DNA from: Bradyrhizobium sp. 141
GTDB taxonomy: Bacteria > Pseudomonadota > Alphaproteobacteria > Rhizobiales > Xanthobacteraceae
Assembly (NCBI RefSeq): GCF_023074055.1
Contig: NZ_JADPKR010000108.1
Coordinates: 248,001 to 312,000, forward strand
DNA length: 64,000 nucleotides
Direction of reading: 5' to 3'
Below, piece by piece: positions 42,601 through 50,722 of this stretch. The notes beneath the pieces were generated by a model. The model had not been told where the DNA came from. It did no database searches and worked only from the letters and a program-made list of their open reading frames with translations. A program made the position numbers and the translations under genes. Each line of letters starts with the position of its first letter. The stretch's first letter is position 1.

Positions 42601-43774
42601 GGCCGTCGGAAACCGTGATAACGAAATCGTCGGTCGTGGGCGCCTTCAGCGCGTTGATCGCGACGCTGTTAGGCACGAACGTGTAGGCGCCGCTCGTACT
42701 GTTGACGTAGAGCGTCCCGTACGGACCTGGCTTTGACAGATCGTATGTCACTCCGTTGAGGATCGTCTCGCCGCCGGTCGCCCCTATGACACCAAAGGTC
42801 AGCTTGGCGCCGCTGCTGGTGCTGCTGGCGGCGAAAATTCCGCTCGTCGGAGTAAATGTATCAAACACCACCGTATCGAGCTCGGTTGGCCCCGCTCCGG
42901 TGTTGAGCGTCGGCGGTATAGGATCGAAAATGGGAATAGCAAATGGTGACACTGGGGCGAGCAGGTTCTGCGGCGCGGGCGCATCGGGCGGAATGAAATT
43001 GATCGGCTGCAGCGGCTGGGATTTGACAAAGGGTGGCGTGCTCGATCCATGTGGCCCTCGCCCGTCTGCGAGATTGGCGAGCACATCCTGCTGAGCGGCG
43101 CGCAACTCGTCCATGCGAGCGGCCGTGTTCGCGACCTGGTTGACACTGATGGTGGATCCGACCTTCTTGAGGACGATCGTCTCGCCGGGATCTTCAACGA
43201 TGATGCGTCGTGGGATCCGCTCCTTGGTCACGAGTTCAAATGCACCGTGCGCAAGGTCCTTGTAGGTGATGGAGTCGTCATCCAGCAATGTGACATCCGG
43301 ATCCGCGGCTTCGGCATTTTGCGCGGCCGAGAAAGTCAATGCTGCAAGCGTCAGCATCCCGAATCCGCCGGCGTGGCCCCGGGCGCGGATACCTGCAATG
43401 GGTGTATTCACCTGTAGTGATCCGGTTTCTGCCAGCCGGCCTGGTACGAAACTGAAGCTCCCTCGGGCCACGTCGAACAGGGCCCTCGGTGACATGCCTT
43501 CGGCGTCGAAGAGGAATTCGCTCAGCACGACGTGAGTGCCGCAGGCGATGTTGAACAAAGTACCGTCGATAAAGCGAAGTGTGATCTGTCCGTCGGCAAC
43601 GGTCTCGATCACGTCAGCCCGGTGGACAGGCGCGTCAGCTACCGCCTGTGTGGCGACGCCGCTCGCTGGCGTGAGCGTTCCGCAACCGATCACGGTATGG
43701 ATATGGCCAATGATTTGGACGGGCAGGGCCATGGCGGCCCCGCTACCAACCTGGATGCCGGACGCAACTGACAT
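39629..43774 (-). CDS. Giant FecR/VCBS/RTX secreted adhesin-like protein
   Basis: A 1381-residue protein. Residues about 20-150 form a FecR-like domain ('QITLRFIDGTLFNIACGTHV', 'DVARGSFSFVPGRLAETGSL', 'VNTPIAGIRARG'). A proline-rich linker (about 240-290) precedes a cadherin/Ig-like segment. Four VCBS repeats of about 113 residues follow, each with 'GYGTFTMTAAGVWTYTLD' and 'VVTITIHGT'. RTX calcium repeats (GGSGNDTIKGNDGDD...) lead into a serralysin-C-like block ('DTITDFASGADKIDLTALG'). The last 350 or so residues are Ala/Ser/His-rich. There is no Sec signal, so type I secretion is likely, although its transporter is not here. It is probably a surface adhesin or biofilm protein. Confidence 0.85.
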   Translation of the reverse strand: MSVASGIQVGSGAAMALPVQIIGHIHTVIGCGTLTPASGVATQAVADAPVHRADVIETVADGQITLRFIDGTLFNIACGTHVVLSEFLFDAEGMSPRALFDVARGSFSFVPGRLAETGSLQVNTPIAGIRARGHAGGFGMLTLAALTFSAAQNAEAADPDVTLLDDDSITYKDLAHGAFELVTKERIPRRIIVEDPGETIVLKKVGSTISVNQVANTAARMDELRAAQQDVLANLADGRGPHGSSTPPFVKSQPLQPINFIPPDAPAPQNLLAPVSPFAIPIFDPIPPTLNTGAGPTELDTVVFDTFTPTSGIFAASSTSSGAKLTFGVIGATGGETILNGVTYDLSKPGPYGTLYVNSTSGAYTFVPNSVAINALKAPTTDDFVITVSDGLNSASKTFTITINGVNDAAIISGTTIGSTIEAGGIANGTPGTQIATGTLTDTDVDDPPNTFTAVSSPTASAGGYGTFTMTAAGVWTYTLDDGNAAVQALNAGETLTDSFTVTTIGGTAQVVTITIHGTSDAAIISGETTGAVIEAGGIANANPGTASASGTLTDADVDTTANAFTAVGSPTASAAGYGTFTMTAAGVWTYTLDNANAAVQALNSGETLTDTFTVTTLDGTAQVVTITIHGTNDAAVISGTTAGSVTEAGGVTNAIPGAPSTTGTLVATDVDNASNTFTTVSSPKASTSGYGTFTITAAGVWTYTLDNANGAVQALNVGGTLIDSFTVTAVDGTPQVVTITIHGTNDAAIISGTTTGSVTEAGTFSPGAPTATGALTDTDVDNAPTAFTAVSSPTASDDGYGTFTMTAAGVWTYTLDNNNSVVQALEVGDTLTDTFTVTAIDGTTQAVTIAIHGASDADPNDFDNLATGSVVISDPPNVYGTPGSETIAGGGHTGQIIYAGASSDTVNGTGKADALYGGSGNDTIKGNDGDDVIYGGSGNDTINGNNGGDTITGGFGADQLTGSNGNDRFAYLFVADSNASQFDTITDFASGADKIDLTALGALGFVILALSSTSTAVPAHTIAWLYDSAANETIVYVNATDQTRHIGDSGLVEIHLQGIATIDASDFILAPPAAPVMAAASETLDLTATAQSDATAVMATTSEVSSDSGSGDGTLLADGSSTIQSSEATSSLNWGWDQIGWTEYSSLSGSDEAQTRATETISSDAVAPSASGLPAILQHMAAPTEVSFVFNHVLDTDTTAGKNGAISGSGQMPDIAVAALNFDHNAAEPHAGRGLALGSDSGNHGVSRPANAAQAAGHTSDDAAETALNPDLLKSSAAGAHPSLSSKAAEQHDPPHGASASKPADPQQLGDSFLFKDDASQGSQHSAVLDHLSDVAGHHDHAGAFRGSELASMPETSPLEVDPAYGAGTVQGHVLHDLIV
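41195..42560 (-). repeat. Four tandem VCBS repeats inside the RTX gene
   Basis: Units of about 339 bases (113 residues) begin near 42545, 42203, 41866 and 41527 on the minus strand, each coding a 'DAAxISGTT'-type start. They are coding repeats that vary mainly by substitution, plus one shortened unit (the last). Confidence 0.8.
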
Positions 43775-44151
43775 GGTTCAACCTCGCCTGGGTGATCGAT
43801 TCAGGCTCGGCGTGCTGCCATGGTCTTGCTCGGGGCGCCCTCGCCAAGGGACGAAAATATCCTAGGCGCCGGCAGCCCAAAGGCTTGCCCGCCGAAATAA
43901 TCAAGTTTGCTTTTGAGAGAGACGCATTTCGCGGGGGACAGTCACGCTTACTGCCATTCCCGCGCCGCCCTCCCGCCAATGTGATTAAATTAAAAAGCGA
44001 GACGTATTCAAATTGGTGGCATTTATCTAACGTTGGGCTTAATTAAGCCGGTCGAGCAAATTAAACAACAATTATATTTATTGCAGCTGCGCTTCGCGGC
44101 TCAAAAGATGGGCCGCCGATAGCGACAAGATCTTCTCAGAAAGGGGGGATC
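43775..44151. other. 377-base AT-richer divergent interval (RTX / FecR genes)
   Basis: It holds the leaders of the giant RTX gene (minus) and the FecR protein gene (plus). The stretch about 43985-44090 is clearly more AT-rich than its surroundings (runs such as TTAAATTAAAAAG and ATTAAACAACAATTATATTTATT). That suits a promoter or silencer-bound region. No defined motif was found. Confidence 0.5.
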
Positions 44152-44802
44152 GTGTGCAGACCTACGATAGCCGCTTTGGCAACCGGCTTTGTTTTGGCGC
44201 TCGCCATTTTCGTGCCGAGTGCGGCTCGAGCGCAAATCGATTCCGCCAAGCCCGCTGTCGCTACCCCGGCTTCGAAGCCGATTGGGAAGGTGGTGGCGGC
44301 AACAGGCTCGGTCACGATCGAACATGAGGGCGCAGTGGTCGTTCAGGCGAATGTCTCGAGTGAGCCCGCCCGGACCAAGACGGGTGATTCCGTATATCTG
44401 GGTGACGTGGTGCTGACCGGGGCCGACGGCCGAGTCGGTATCAACTTTACCGATGGCAGCTCGTTCAATCTATCGAGCAACGCCCGCATGGTGTTGGATC
44501 ATTATGTGTATGAGCCGGACGGCAAGTCCAATGCGACCCTGTTCAATCTCGCCAAGGGAACGTTCACTTTTGTTGCGGGCAGTGTCGCCAAGACCGGTGA
44601 CATGAAGGTCGATACTCCCGTCGCCACGCTGGGGATCCGAGGCACGACGCCGCATATCGAGATTTCGGATGATGGGTCAGCCAGATTTTCGACCCTGATT
44701 GAAGAGGGCAACAGCAAGCTCCTGAAGAAGCCGCCGGCAGTCGCGGCGCCGAAGCCCGATCGAAGCGCCAATCGCAGACTCAATATCTGTCGCGGATGCT
44801 GA
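44152..44802 (+). CDS. Secreted FecR-domain protein
   Basis: A 216-residue protein. A signal peptide (ALATGFVLALAIFVPSAARA) precedes a FecR domain with 'GDVVLTGADGRVGINFTDGS', 'NLAKGTFTFVAGSVAKTGDM' and 'VDTPVATLGIRGT'. The same module occurs at the N-terminus of the divergent giant RTX protein. The protein stops with 'RRLNICRGC' after a short basic tail. It has no membrane helix, unlike anti-sigma FecR, so a periplasmic or surface sensor/assembly role is more likely than sigma regulation. The start is GTG, with a G-rich ribosome site (AAGGGGGG). Confidence 0.8.
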   Translation: MCRPTIAALATGFVLALAIFVPSAARAQIDSAKPAVATPASKPIGKVVAATGSVTIEHEGAVVVQANVSSEPARTKTGDSVYLGDVVLTGADGRVGINFTDGSSFNLSSNARMVLDHYVYEPDGKSNATLFNLAKGTFTFVAGSVAKTGDMKVDTPVATLGIRGTTPHIEISDDGSARFSTLIEEGNSKLLKKPPAVAAPKPDRSANRRLNICRGC

Positions 44803-44890
44803 GAAGTCGACCTGAAGCCGCCATGATGACGCGCGGCCGATACTGGGATTAAGGCTTCGTCACTCTCGGAGTTCGGCGCCTGGTGCGAAA

Positions 44891-45754
44891 ATGACCGCAA
44901 GAGCCAGTGTCATCAAGGCAGTGATTCTCATTCTCATTGTTGTGCTGTCCGGTTCGTCGGGCTTCGCGCAGAAGCCAAAGAAGGGCGGCTCACTCAAGAA
45001 TGTTGAACTGTGTAACGGCTCAGATCGGGTGTTGCCCGAAGCTCGGATCGATGGCTGCACGGCGTTTATCGATGCGGGCGAGGGGACTGCGAACGGCTTC
45101 GCTGTCGCCCACAACAACAGAGGCAATGCCTATAGCGCCAAAAGCGACTACGAACGCGCGATCAAGGACTTCGCTGAAGCGACCAGGCTCAATCCAAATT
45201 ATGCCAAAGCTTTCAACAATCTTGGCGTGGCTTATCTGAGGAAAGGCGCGCACGACCTCGCCCTTGGCGCTTTTGAGGAGGCGCTCAAGCTGAATCCAAA
45301 CTATGGCGCTGCGTTTGCCAACCGTGCGGCAGCCTACCTGAAGAGCAATGCGTACGAGCGTGCAGCGCAGGACTATGATGAGGCAATTCGTCTTGATCCG
45401 AATCTGGAGGCGGTGTGGAGCGGACGCTGTTGGGCTCGAGCCGTCCTCGGCGCTTTGCAGGCTGCGCTGGACGACTGCGACAGGGCGCTTCGATCGGAAG
45501 CAAACAACGCCGCAACATATGATTCGCGAGCTCTGATAAATCTGAAAATGGGGCAACTCTCCGCGGCGATCGAGGACTACAACTCAGCGCTGCGATTCGC
45601 GCCCAAACTTGCGAGCGCGCTCTACGGCCGCGGGGTTGCCAGACTCAAGCTCGGCGACAAAGGTGGCGGCGATAGCGATATTTCGGCGGCAAGAAGAATC
45701 GACGCTGGAATCCGCGAGGATTTTGCTCGCTATGGAGTGCCGTCGAACGATTGA
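44891..45754 (+). CDS. Secreted TPR-repeat protein
   Basis: A 287-residue protein. A signal peptide (VIKAVILILIVVLSGSSGFA) is followed by about five or six tetratricopeptide repeats, for example 'AFNNLGVAYLRKGAHDLALG', 'AFANRAAAYLKSNAYERAAQ' and 'DYDEAIRLDPNLEAVWSGRC'. TPR domains bind proteins. The gene follows the FecR gene by 88 bases on the same strand and may share its transcript, suggesting a joint periplasmic role. Confidence 0.85.
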   Translation: MTARASVIKAVILILIVVLSGSSGFAQKPKKGGSLKNVELCNGSDRVLPEARIDGCTAFIDAGEGTANGFAVAHNNRGNAYSAKSDYERAIKDFAEATRLNPNYAKAFNNLGVAYLRKGAHDLALGAFEEALKLNPNYGAAFANRAAAYLKSNAYERAAQDYDEAIRLDPNLEAVWSGRCWARAVLGALQAALDDCDRALRSEANNAATYDSRALINLKMGQLSAAIEDYNSALRFAPKLASALYGRGVARLKLGDKGGGDSDISAARRIDAGIREDFARYGVPSND

Positions 45755-45783
45755 CCAATCGCGACAGCGCTGTTGTGCAGGTG

Positions 45784-45798
45784 TTAACAGCTTCTTAA
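45784..45798 (+). promoter_or_regulatory. CtrA-type box 1 upstream of giant TPR gene
   Basis: TTAAcagcttcTTAA is an exact TTAA-N7-TTAA site, 187 bases before the chosen start of the 1239-residue protein. Confidence 0.6.
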
Positions 45799-45887
45799 CC
45801 GCCTGCCTCTCAAATCCAGACTTGACGGACCCGCCCTCGCTCGATCCGGCACGCCGTGCTGTCCCCAGAGCAAATCAAGATATAGCA

Positions 45888-45902
45888 TTAACAAGTCCTT
45901 AA
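45888..45902 (+). promoter_or_regulatory. CtrA-type box 2 upstream of giant TPR gene
   Basis: TTAAcaagtccTTAA is a second exact TTAA-N7-TTAA site, 83 bases before the chosen start. Centre-to-centre spacing to box 1 is 104 bases. Confidence 0.6.
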
Positions 45903-45970
45903 TTGGCGAGACCTACAGTCGACGGCACCGGCCGGCGCCATTGCCGGCTTGGATTGTCGGACCGGAAGAA

Positions 45971-48900
45971 ATGCCGCCAATGGCGCGAGAGGCTGCCGAT
46001 GGATTGTGGTCGCGAGCCCGCGCAATGGCGCCGGGACTGTCGCGTCATGTCCGAAAAGCTGGCGCGCTGGCGGTCTGCCTGCTGATCGGCCTCGGCGCGC
46101 CTGCCCGGGCGGCCGATTCTGTCAGGGGCGAGGCGACCTTTTCGGCCGGCGGCGGCTTTGCCCGCCTCGTCATCAAGCTCGGCGAGGACGTTCCCTCCGA
46201 GGTGACGACAGCGGGCTCCATCCTCATCATCCGCTTCGACCGGCCCGTCGACGTCCCCGTCGACCGCGTTCCGGAGGGCGCGCCCGATTACGTCAACTCC
46301 GCGCGCCGCGATCCTGACGGCGGCGCCATCCGCCTGTCGCTGGCGCGGCGCGTCACCGTCAACACCATGAACGCCGGCGAGCGCACCTTCGTCGATTTGT
46401 TGCCGGAGGGCTGGAAGGGACCGCCGCCGAGCCTGCCCATGGACGTGGTCAAGGAGCTCGCCGAGCGTGCCCGCGTGGCCGAGCGGGCGCTGCGCGCCCA
46501 GCGCGCCGCGGCCGAGAGCAAGAAGCGTCCGCAGATCCGCGTGCGCGCTTCGGTGCAGCCGACCTTCGTGCGCTTCGTGTTCGAGATGCCCGACGGTGTC
46601 GGCGTCTCCTCCGTGCTCAACGAGCAGAAGCTCACGCTCGCTTTCAACGCCAACCTCAATTTCGATCTGGCGGACGCAATCGTCGCGGCGCCGCCGAACG
46701 TCGCCTCGATCAAGCAGAAGGCCGACATCGACCAGACCAACGTCGAGATCGCGCTGATCGGCGATTCCGACGTTCATTCGTTCCGCGACGAGAAGAACTA
46801 CGTCGTCGACGTCTCCTCCCAGCCCGACAAGGGCAAGACGGCGGCGACTCCCGAGGCGGCGATCACGCAGATGAAGCCTGCCGCTCACGGACCGGCGCCT
46901 GCGCCGGAAAAGCCGGTGGCCGAGAAGCCGAAGGATGTCCATCGCGAGATCACCCCGCCGACCTCCGAGACGATCGCGCGCGACGCCAAGGTCGATGTGA
47001 AGCCTGAGGTGAAGCCGGAAGCGCCCGCCGCGATGCCGCCCACTGACGCGCCGAAACCGGCGCCTGCGACTGAGGCGGCGCACGCTCCGGAAGCGCCCAA
47101 GGAAGCTGCGAAGGAGGCCGCGAAGACGGCGCCGCCTGTTGTCGAAGCCGCTCCTGCCAAGCCCGTAGCTGCCGAAGCGCCGAAAGAGGCCGCGAAGGAA
47201 GTCGCCAAGGCTGTGCCCGCCGAGGCGCCGGCCGCGCCGCAGCCGACCGTCGCCAGCGTCGATGCGCGCCGCGACAGCGACGGCTTGCGCGTGACGTTCC
47301 CGATCCAGGTCGCAACGCCAGCGGCGGCGTTCCGCCGAGGCGACACCGTGTGGCTGGTGTTCGATACACCGAAGCCGATCGATGTCGAGGCGATCCGCGC
47401 CAGGGGCGGCGCGATGATCGGCGAGGTCGGCCGCATCCCGCTGGACAAGGGGCAGGCGGTGCGCATCCGTCTCACCCGCCCGCTGGTCTACTCGCTGGCG
47501 AGCGAAGAGGTCGGCAAGGAGACCAACTGGCTCTTGACGCTGGCCGACAAGATCCAGACGACGCCGCTGCCGCTGATGATGTCGCGCAACATCACCGACC
47601 CCGCGCTCGCCAACATCGCGATCCCCTTGGCCAATCCGGGCGTCCTGCACAAGCTCACCGATCCCGACGCCGGCGACACGCTCTATGTCGTCACCGGGCA
47701 GCGGCCGGTGCGCGGCTTCATCAAGCGGCAGGATCTCGTCGATCTCTCGCTGCTGGAATCCGCGCACGGCATCGCGATCCGGCCGAACTCCGACGAGATC
47801 GGCGTCGAGGTCGGCTCCGACAAGGTGATTCTCGGCAAGAAGGGCGGATTGACGCTGTCGCCGGTCGACATCTCGGCCGAGCGCGCGCCGACCGCGGTGC
47901 GCCCGGTCTTCAGCCCCGAAGGCTGGCGCAAAGGCCAGTCGGAAAATTTCGTGGCGCGCCAAAGCGAACTGATGACTTCGATCTCCAACGTCGAACCGGC
48001 GCTGCGCTCGCTGCCGCGGCTCGACCTTGCGCAGTTCTACATGTCGCGCGCGATGTATCACGAGGCCAAGGCCGTGACCGAATTGATGTTGAGCGATCCG
48101 CTCAACAAGGAGGAGAGCGGCGCGCTGATCATGCATGCGATCGCCAGCATCCTGATCGGCCGGCCGGCGCAGGGTCTGAAGGACCTCGCCAATCCCGTGA
48201 TCGGCAACAGCCACGACTCCCAGCTCTGGAAGGCGCTCGCCTATGCGCGCCAAGGCAAATGGGCGGACGCGCGCGAGAAGTTCAAGAACGTCGAATTCGC
48301 CATTGCCTCGCTGCCGCTCGACATCCAGCGCATCGTGACGATGGACGCGATGCGCGCCTCGCTCGAGGTGAAGGACTATGCCGGCGCCTCCAAGCGCCGC
48401 AGCGAACTCGAAGTGGTCGGTGTCCCGCCAGAGGCAGCGCCCGGCTTCGCCGTGCTGCGCGGCCGGCTCGCCGAGGCGCTCGGCCACGACAAGGACGCGC
48501 TCGACGATTACAAGCTAGCGGTCGCCTCGGCCGATCGGTCGGCTGCGGCCGAGGCCAAGCAGCTCGAGGTCGCGCTGCGGCAGAAGCGCGACGAGATCGG
48601 CAAGGAAGACGCGCTGCGCGAGCTCGAGACCCTGTCGATGACCTGGCGCGGCGACGCGATCGAGGTCAAGACGCTGCAGATGCTGTCGCGGCTGTATGCC
48701 GAGAACGGGCGCTACCGGGACGCGCTCACGGCCGCGCGCACCGCGACGAAACTCCAGCCGAACGCTGAAGCCTCGCGTCAGGCGCAGGATCTCGCCTCCG
48801 AGCTGTTCACGCAAATCTTCCTGGGACCGAAGGGTGACGAGCTGCCGCCGGTCGAGGCGCTCGGGATGTTCTACGAGTTCCGCGAGCTGACGCCGATCGG

Positions 48901-49690
48901 CCGCCGCGGCGACGAGCTGATCCGCCGGCTCGCCGACCGTCTCGCCTCGATCGATCTGCTCGACCAGGCCGCCGAGCTGCTGCAATACCAGGTCGATCAC
49001 CGCCTCGAAGGCGCCGCGCGCGCCCAGGTCGCCGCGCGCCTTTCCATGATCTATCTCGCCAACCGCAAGCCCGACATGGCGATCACCGCGCTGCGCGCGA
49101 GCCGCATCAGCGATCTCTCCGGCGAGCTCAGGCAGCAGCGCCTGCTGCTGGAAGCACGCGCGCAGAGCGACGTCGGCCGTCACGACCTCGCGCTCGACAT
49201 CGTCTCCAACGTCTCCGGGCGCGAAGTGCTTCGCCTGCGTTCCGACATCTTCTGGGCAGGACGGCGCTGGCGCGAATCCGCCGAGCAGATCGAGCTCTAT
49301 TACGGCGAGCGCTTCCGCGACTTCAAGCCGCTCAACACGGTGGAGAAGAGCGACATCATCCGTGCCGCCGTCGGCTATGCGCTCGCCGACGACTCGATCG
49401 GCCTGTCGCGCTTCCGCGAGAAATACGCGCCGCTGATGAGCGAGAGCGCCGACCGTCTCGCCTTCGACATCGCCAGCAAGCCGGCCGCGGCGTCCAGCGC
49501 CGAATTCGCCGAGATCGCCAAGCTCGCCGCCAGCGTCGATACGCTCGACGGCTTCCTGCGCGAGATGAAGCAGCGCTTCCCCGACGCCACAGCCCGCGCG
49601 CCTAGCTCGCCGCAGGCCAAGGAAGAGAGCGACCACACCGGCTCGCTGCCAACGATCCCCGTCGTGCGTCAGATCAAGATGACGCGGTAG
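45971..49690 (+). CDS. Giant periplasmic TPR protein, probable motility/envelope factor
   Basis: About 1239 residues. A signal peptide (RKAGALAVCLLIGLGAPARA) follows an unusually long basic N-region. Residues about 50-280 contain AMIN-like beta segments ('FARLVIKLGEDVPSEVTTAG', 'QPTFVRFVFEMPDGVGVSSV'). Residues about 300-420 are a Pro/Ala/Lys-rich linker (EAPKEAAKEAAK repeats). A second beta region comes next, then about 550 residues of TPR-like helices ('QFYMSRAMYHEAKAVTELML', 'QLWKALAYARQGKWADAREK'). Two CtrA-type boxes precede it and flagellar operons flank it. The start could also be the TTG at 45941 or the ATG at 45980. Function is unknown. Confidence 0.8.
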   Translation: MPPMAREAADGLWSRARAMAPGLSRHVRKAGALAVCLLIGLGAPARAADSVRGEATFSAGGGFARLVIKLGEDVPSEVTTAGSILIIRFDRPVDVPVDRVPEGAPDYVNSARRDPDGGAIRLSLARRVTVNTMNAGERTFVDLLPEGWKGPPPSLPMDVVKELAERARVAERALRAQRAAAESKKRPQIRVRASVQPTFVRFVFEMPDGVGVSSVLNEQKLTLAFNANLNFDLADAIVAAPPNVASIKQKADIDQTNVEIALIGDSDVHSFRDEKNYVVDVSSQPDKGKTAATPEAAITQMKPAAHGPAPAPEKPVAEKPKDVHREITPPTSETIARDAKVDVKPEVKPEAPAAMPPTDAPKPAPATEAAHAPEAPKEAAKEAAKTAPPVVEAAPAKPVAAEAPKEAAKEVAKAVPAEAPAAPQPTVASVDARRDSDGLRVTFPIQVATPAAAFRRGDTVWLVFDTPKPIDVEAIRARGGAMIGEVGRIPLDKGQAVRIRLTRPLVYSLASEEVGKETNWLLTLADKIQTTPLPLMMSRNITDPALANIAIPLANPGVLHKLTDPDAGDTLYVVTGQRPVRGFIKRQDLVDLSLLESAHGIAIRPNSDEIGVEVGSDKVILGKKGGLTLSPVDISAERAPTAVRPVFSPEGWRKGQSENFVARQSELMTSISNVEPALRSLPRLDLAQFYMSRAMYHEAKAVTELMLSDPLNKEESGALIMHAIASILIGRPAQGLKDLANPVIGNSHDSQLWKALAYARQGKWADAREKFKNVEFAIASLPLDIQRIVTMDAMRASLEVKDYAGASKRRSELEVVGVPPEAAPGFAVLRGRLAEALGHDKDALDDYKLAVASADRSAAAEAKQLEVALRQKRDEIGKEDALRELETLSMTWRGDAIEVKTLQMLSRLYAENGRYRDALTAARTATKLQPNAEASRQAQDLASELFTQIFLGPKGDELPPVEALGMFYEFRELTPIGRRGDELIRRLADRLASIDLLDQAAELLQYQVDHRLEGAARAQVAARLSMIYLANRKPDMAITALRASRISDLSGELRQQRLLLEARAQSDVGRHDLALDIVSNVSGREVLRLRSDIFWAGRRWRESAEQIELYYGERFRDFKPLNTVEKSDIIRAAVGYALADDSIGLSRFREKYAPLMSESADRLAFDIASKPAAASSAEFAEIAKLAASVDTLDGFLREMKQRFPDATARAPSSPQAKEESDHTGSLPTIPVVRQIKMTR

Positions 49691-49740
49691 GACCGGCAGA
49701 GCTTTCAGGTTGAATCAATTGCTGCGGCGGCTGGGTTCAC

Positions 49741-49858
49741 CTCTCCCGCTTGCGGGAGAGGTCGGCGCGAAGCGCCGGGTGAGGGTTTTCTCCTCTTGGA
49801 GATTGTCCCATTGCGGAAACACCTTCTCCCCAACCCTCTCCCGCAAGCGGGAGAGGGA
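49741..49858. repeat. Inverted-repeat element (CTCTCCCGCTTGCGGGAGAG type)
   Basis: Two copies of a self-complementary unit, CTCTCCCGCTTGCGGGAGAG (49741-49760) and CTCTCCCGCAAGCGGGAGAG (about 49836-49855), flank 'GGGTGAGGGTTTTCTCC'. This is a widespread dispersed element in alphaproteobacteria. It lies between two convergent genes and may end both transcripts. Confidence 0.8.
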
Positions 49859-49960
49859 GTGCACACCACGGTTGCGGCAATCAAACCGGGTCTTGTCACG
49901 CGGAGTGTTATGCGACGCGGGACGGAGCCAGCTTCGTTGCGGAGGGGCGGGAAGCCCGCC

Positions 49961-50722
49961 TTACCCCCCGTAGCTCTGCACCAAACTCCCCGCCACCAGC
50001 GACCAGCCGTCGACCAGGACGAAGAAGATCAGCTTGAACGGCAGCGAGATCGTTGCGGGGGGTAGCATCATCATGCCCATCGACATCAGCACCGAGGCGA
50101 CGACGAGATCGATGATCAGGAAGGGCAGGAACAACAGGAAGCCGATCTCGAAGGCGCGCTTCAGCTCGGAGATCATGAAGGCGGGGACGAGGATGCGAAG
50201 GGCGAGGTCGTCGGGCGTGGCCGGGAGCGGGTCGCCCGAGAGATCCAGGAACAGCTTGAGGTCTTTCTCGCGCACGTTCTTCTGCATGAAGCCGCGCAAG
50301 GGCACGGAGGCGCGCTGGAGCGCGTCCTCGACGCCGATCTGATTGGCGACGAGCGGGCGGATGCCGTCGTCGTAGGATTTCTGCAGCACCGGCCCCATCA
50401 CGAAGAAGGTGAGGAACATCGCGAGCGCGATGATCACCGAGTTCGGCGGCGCGGTCGCCGTGCCCATCGCGGTGCGCAGCAGCGACAGCACGACCACGAT
50501 GCGCGTGAACGACGTCATCATGATCAGGATCGACGGCGCGATCGACAGCACGGTGAGCAGCGCGATGAGCTGGATCGCGCGCTCGGTGACGCCGCCACCG
50601 CCGGCGCCGCCGCCGCCGAGATTGATGCTGATGTCCTGCGCATGCGCAAGGCTTGCGAACAAAGCCGCGCTGAACAGGACAGAAAGGAAAAGAACTCTAC
50701 GCGGGAGGGACGGCAGCCTCAC
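49961..50722 (-). CDS. fliP: Flagellar export gate protein FliP
   Basis: A 253-residue inner-membrane protein with a cleavable signal peptide (VLFLSVLFSAALFASLAHAQ). Conserved segments are 'IALLTVLSIAPSILIMMTSF', 'TRIVVVLSLLRTA', 'FMQKNVREKDLKLFLDL', 'ILVPAFMISELKRAFEIGFL' and 'MGMMMLPPATISLPFKLIFF'. It forms the export gate with FliQ and FliR, encoded on the plus strand nearby. Its ATG overlaps the fliO stop by four bases. Confidence 0.97.
   Translation of the reverse strand: MRLPSLPRRVLFLSVLFSAALFASLAHAQDISINLGGGGAGGGGVTERAIQLIALLTVLSIAPSILIMMTSFTRIVVVLSLLRTAMGTATAPPNSVIIALAMFLTFFVMGPVLQKSYDDGIRPLVANQIGVEDALQRASVPLRGFMQKNVREKDLKLFLDLSGDPLPATPDDLALRILVPAFMISELKRAFEIGFLLFLPFLIIDLVVASVLMSMGMMMLPPATISLPFKLIFFVLVDGWSLVAGSLVQSYGG

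Noticed and set aside
45899..48487. Long minus-strand open frame antisense to the giant TPR gene
   Set aside because: Composition (RR, GR, DR runs) is a codon-position artefact. The plus-strand frame has a signal peptide, TPR repeats and promoter boxes.
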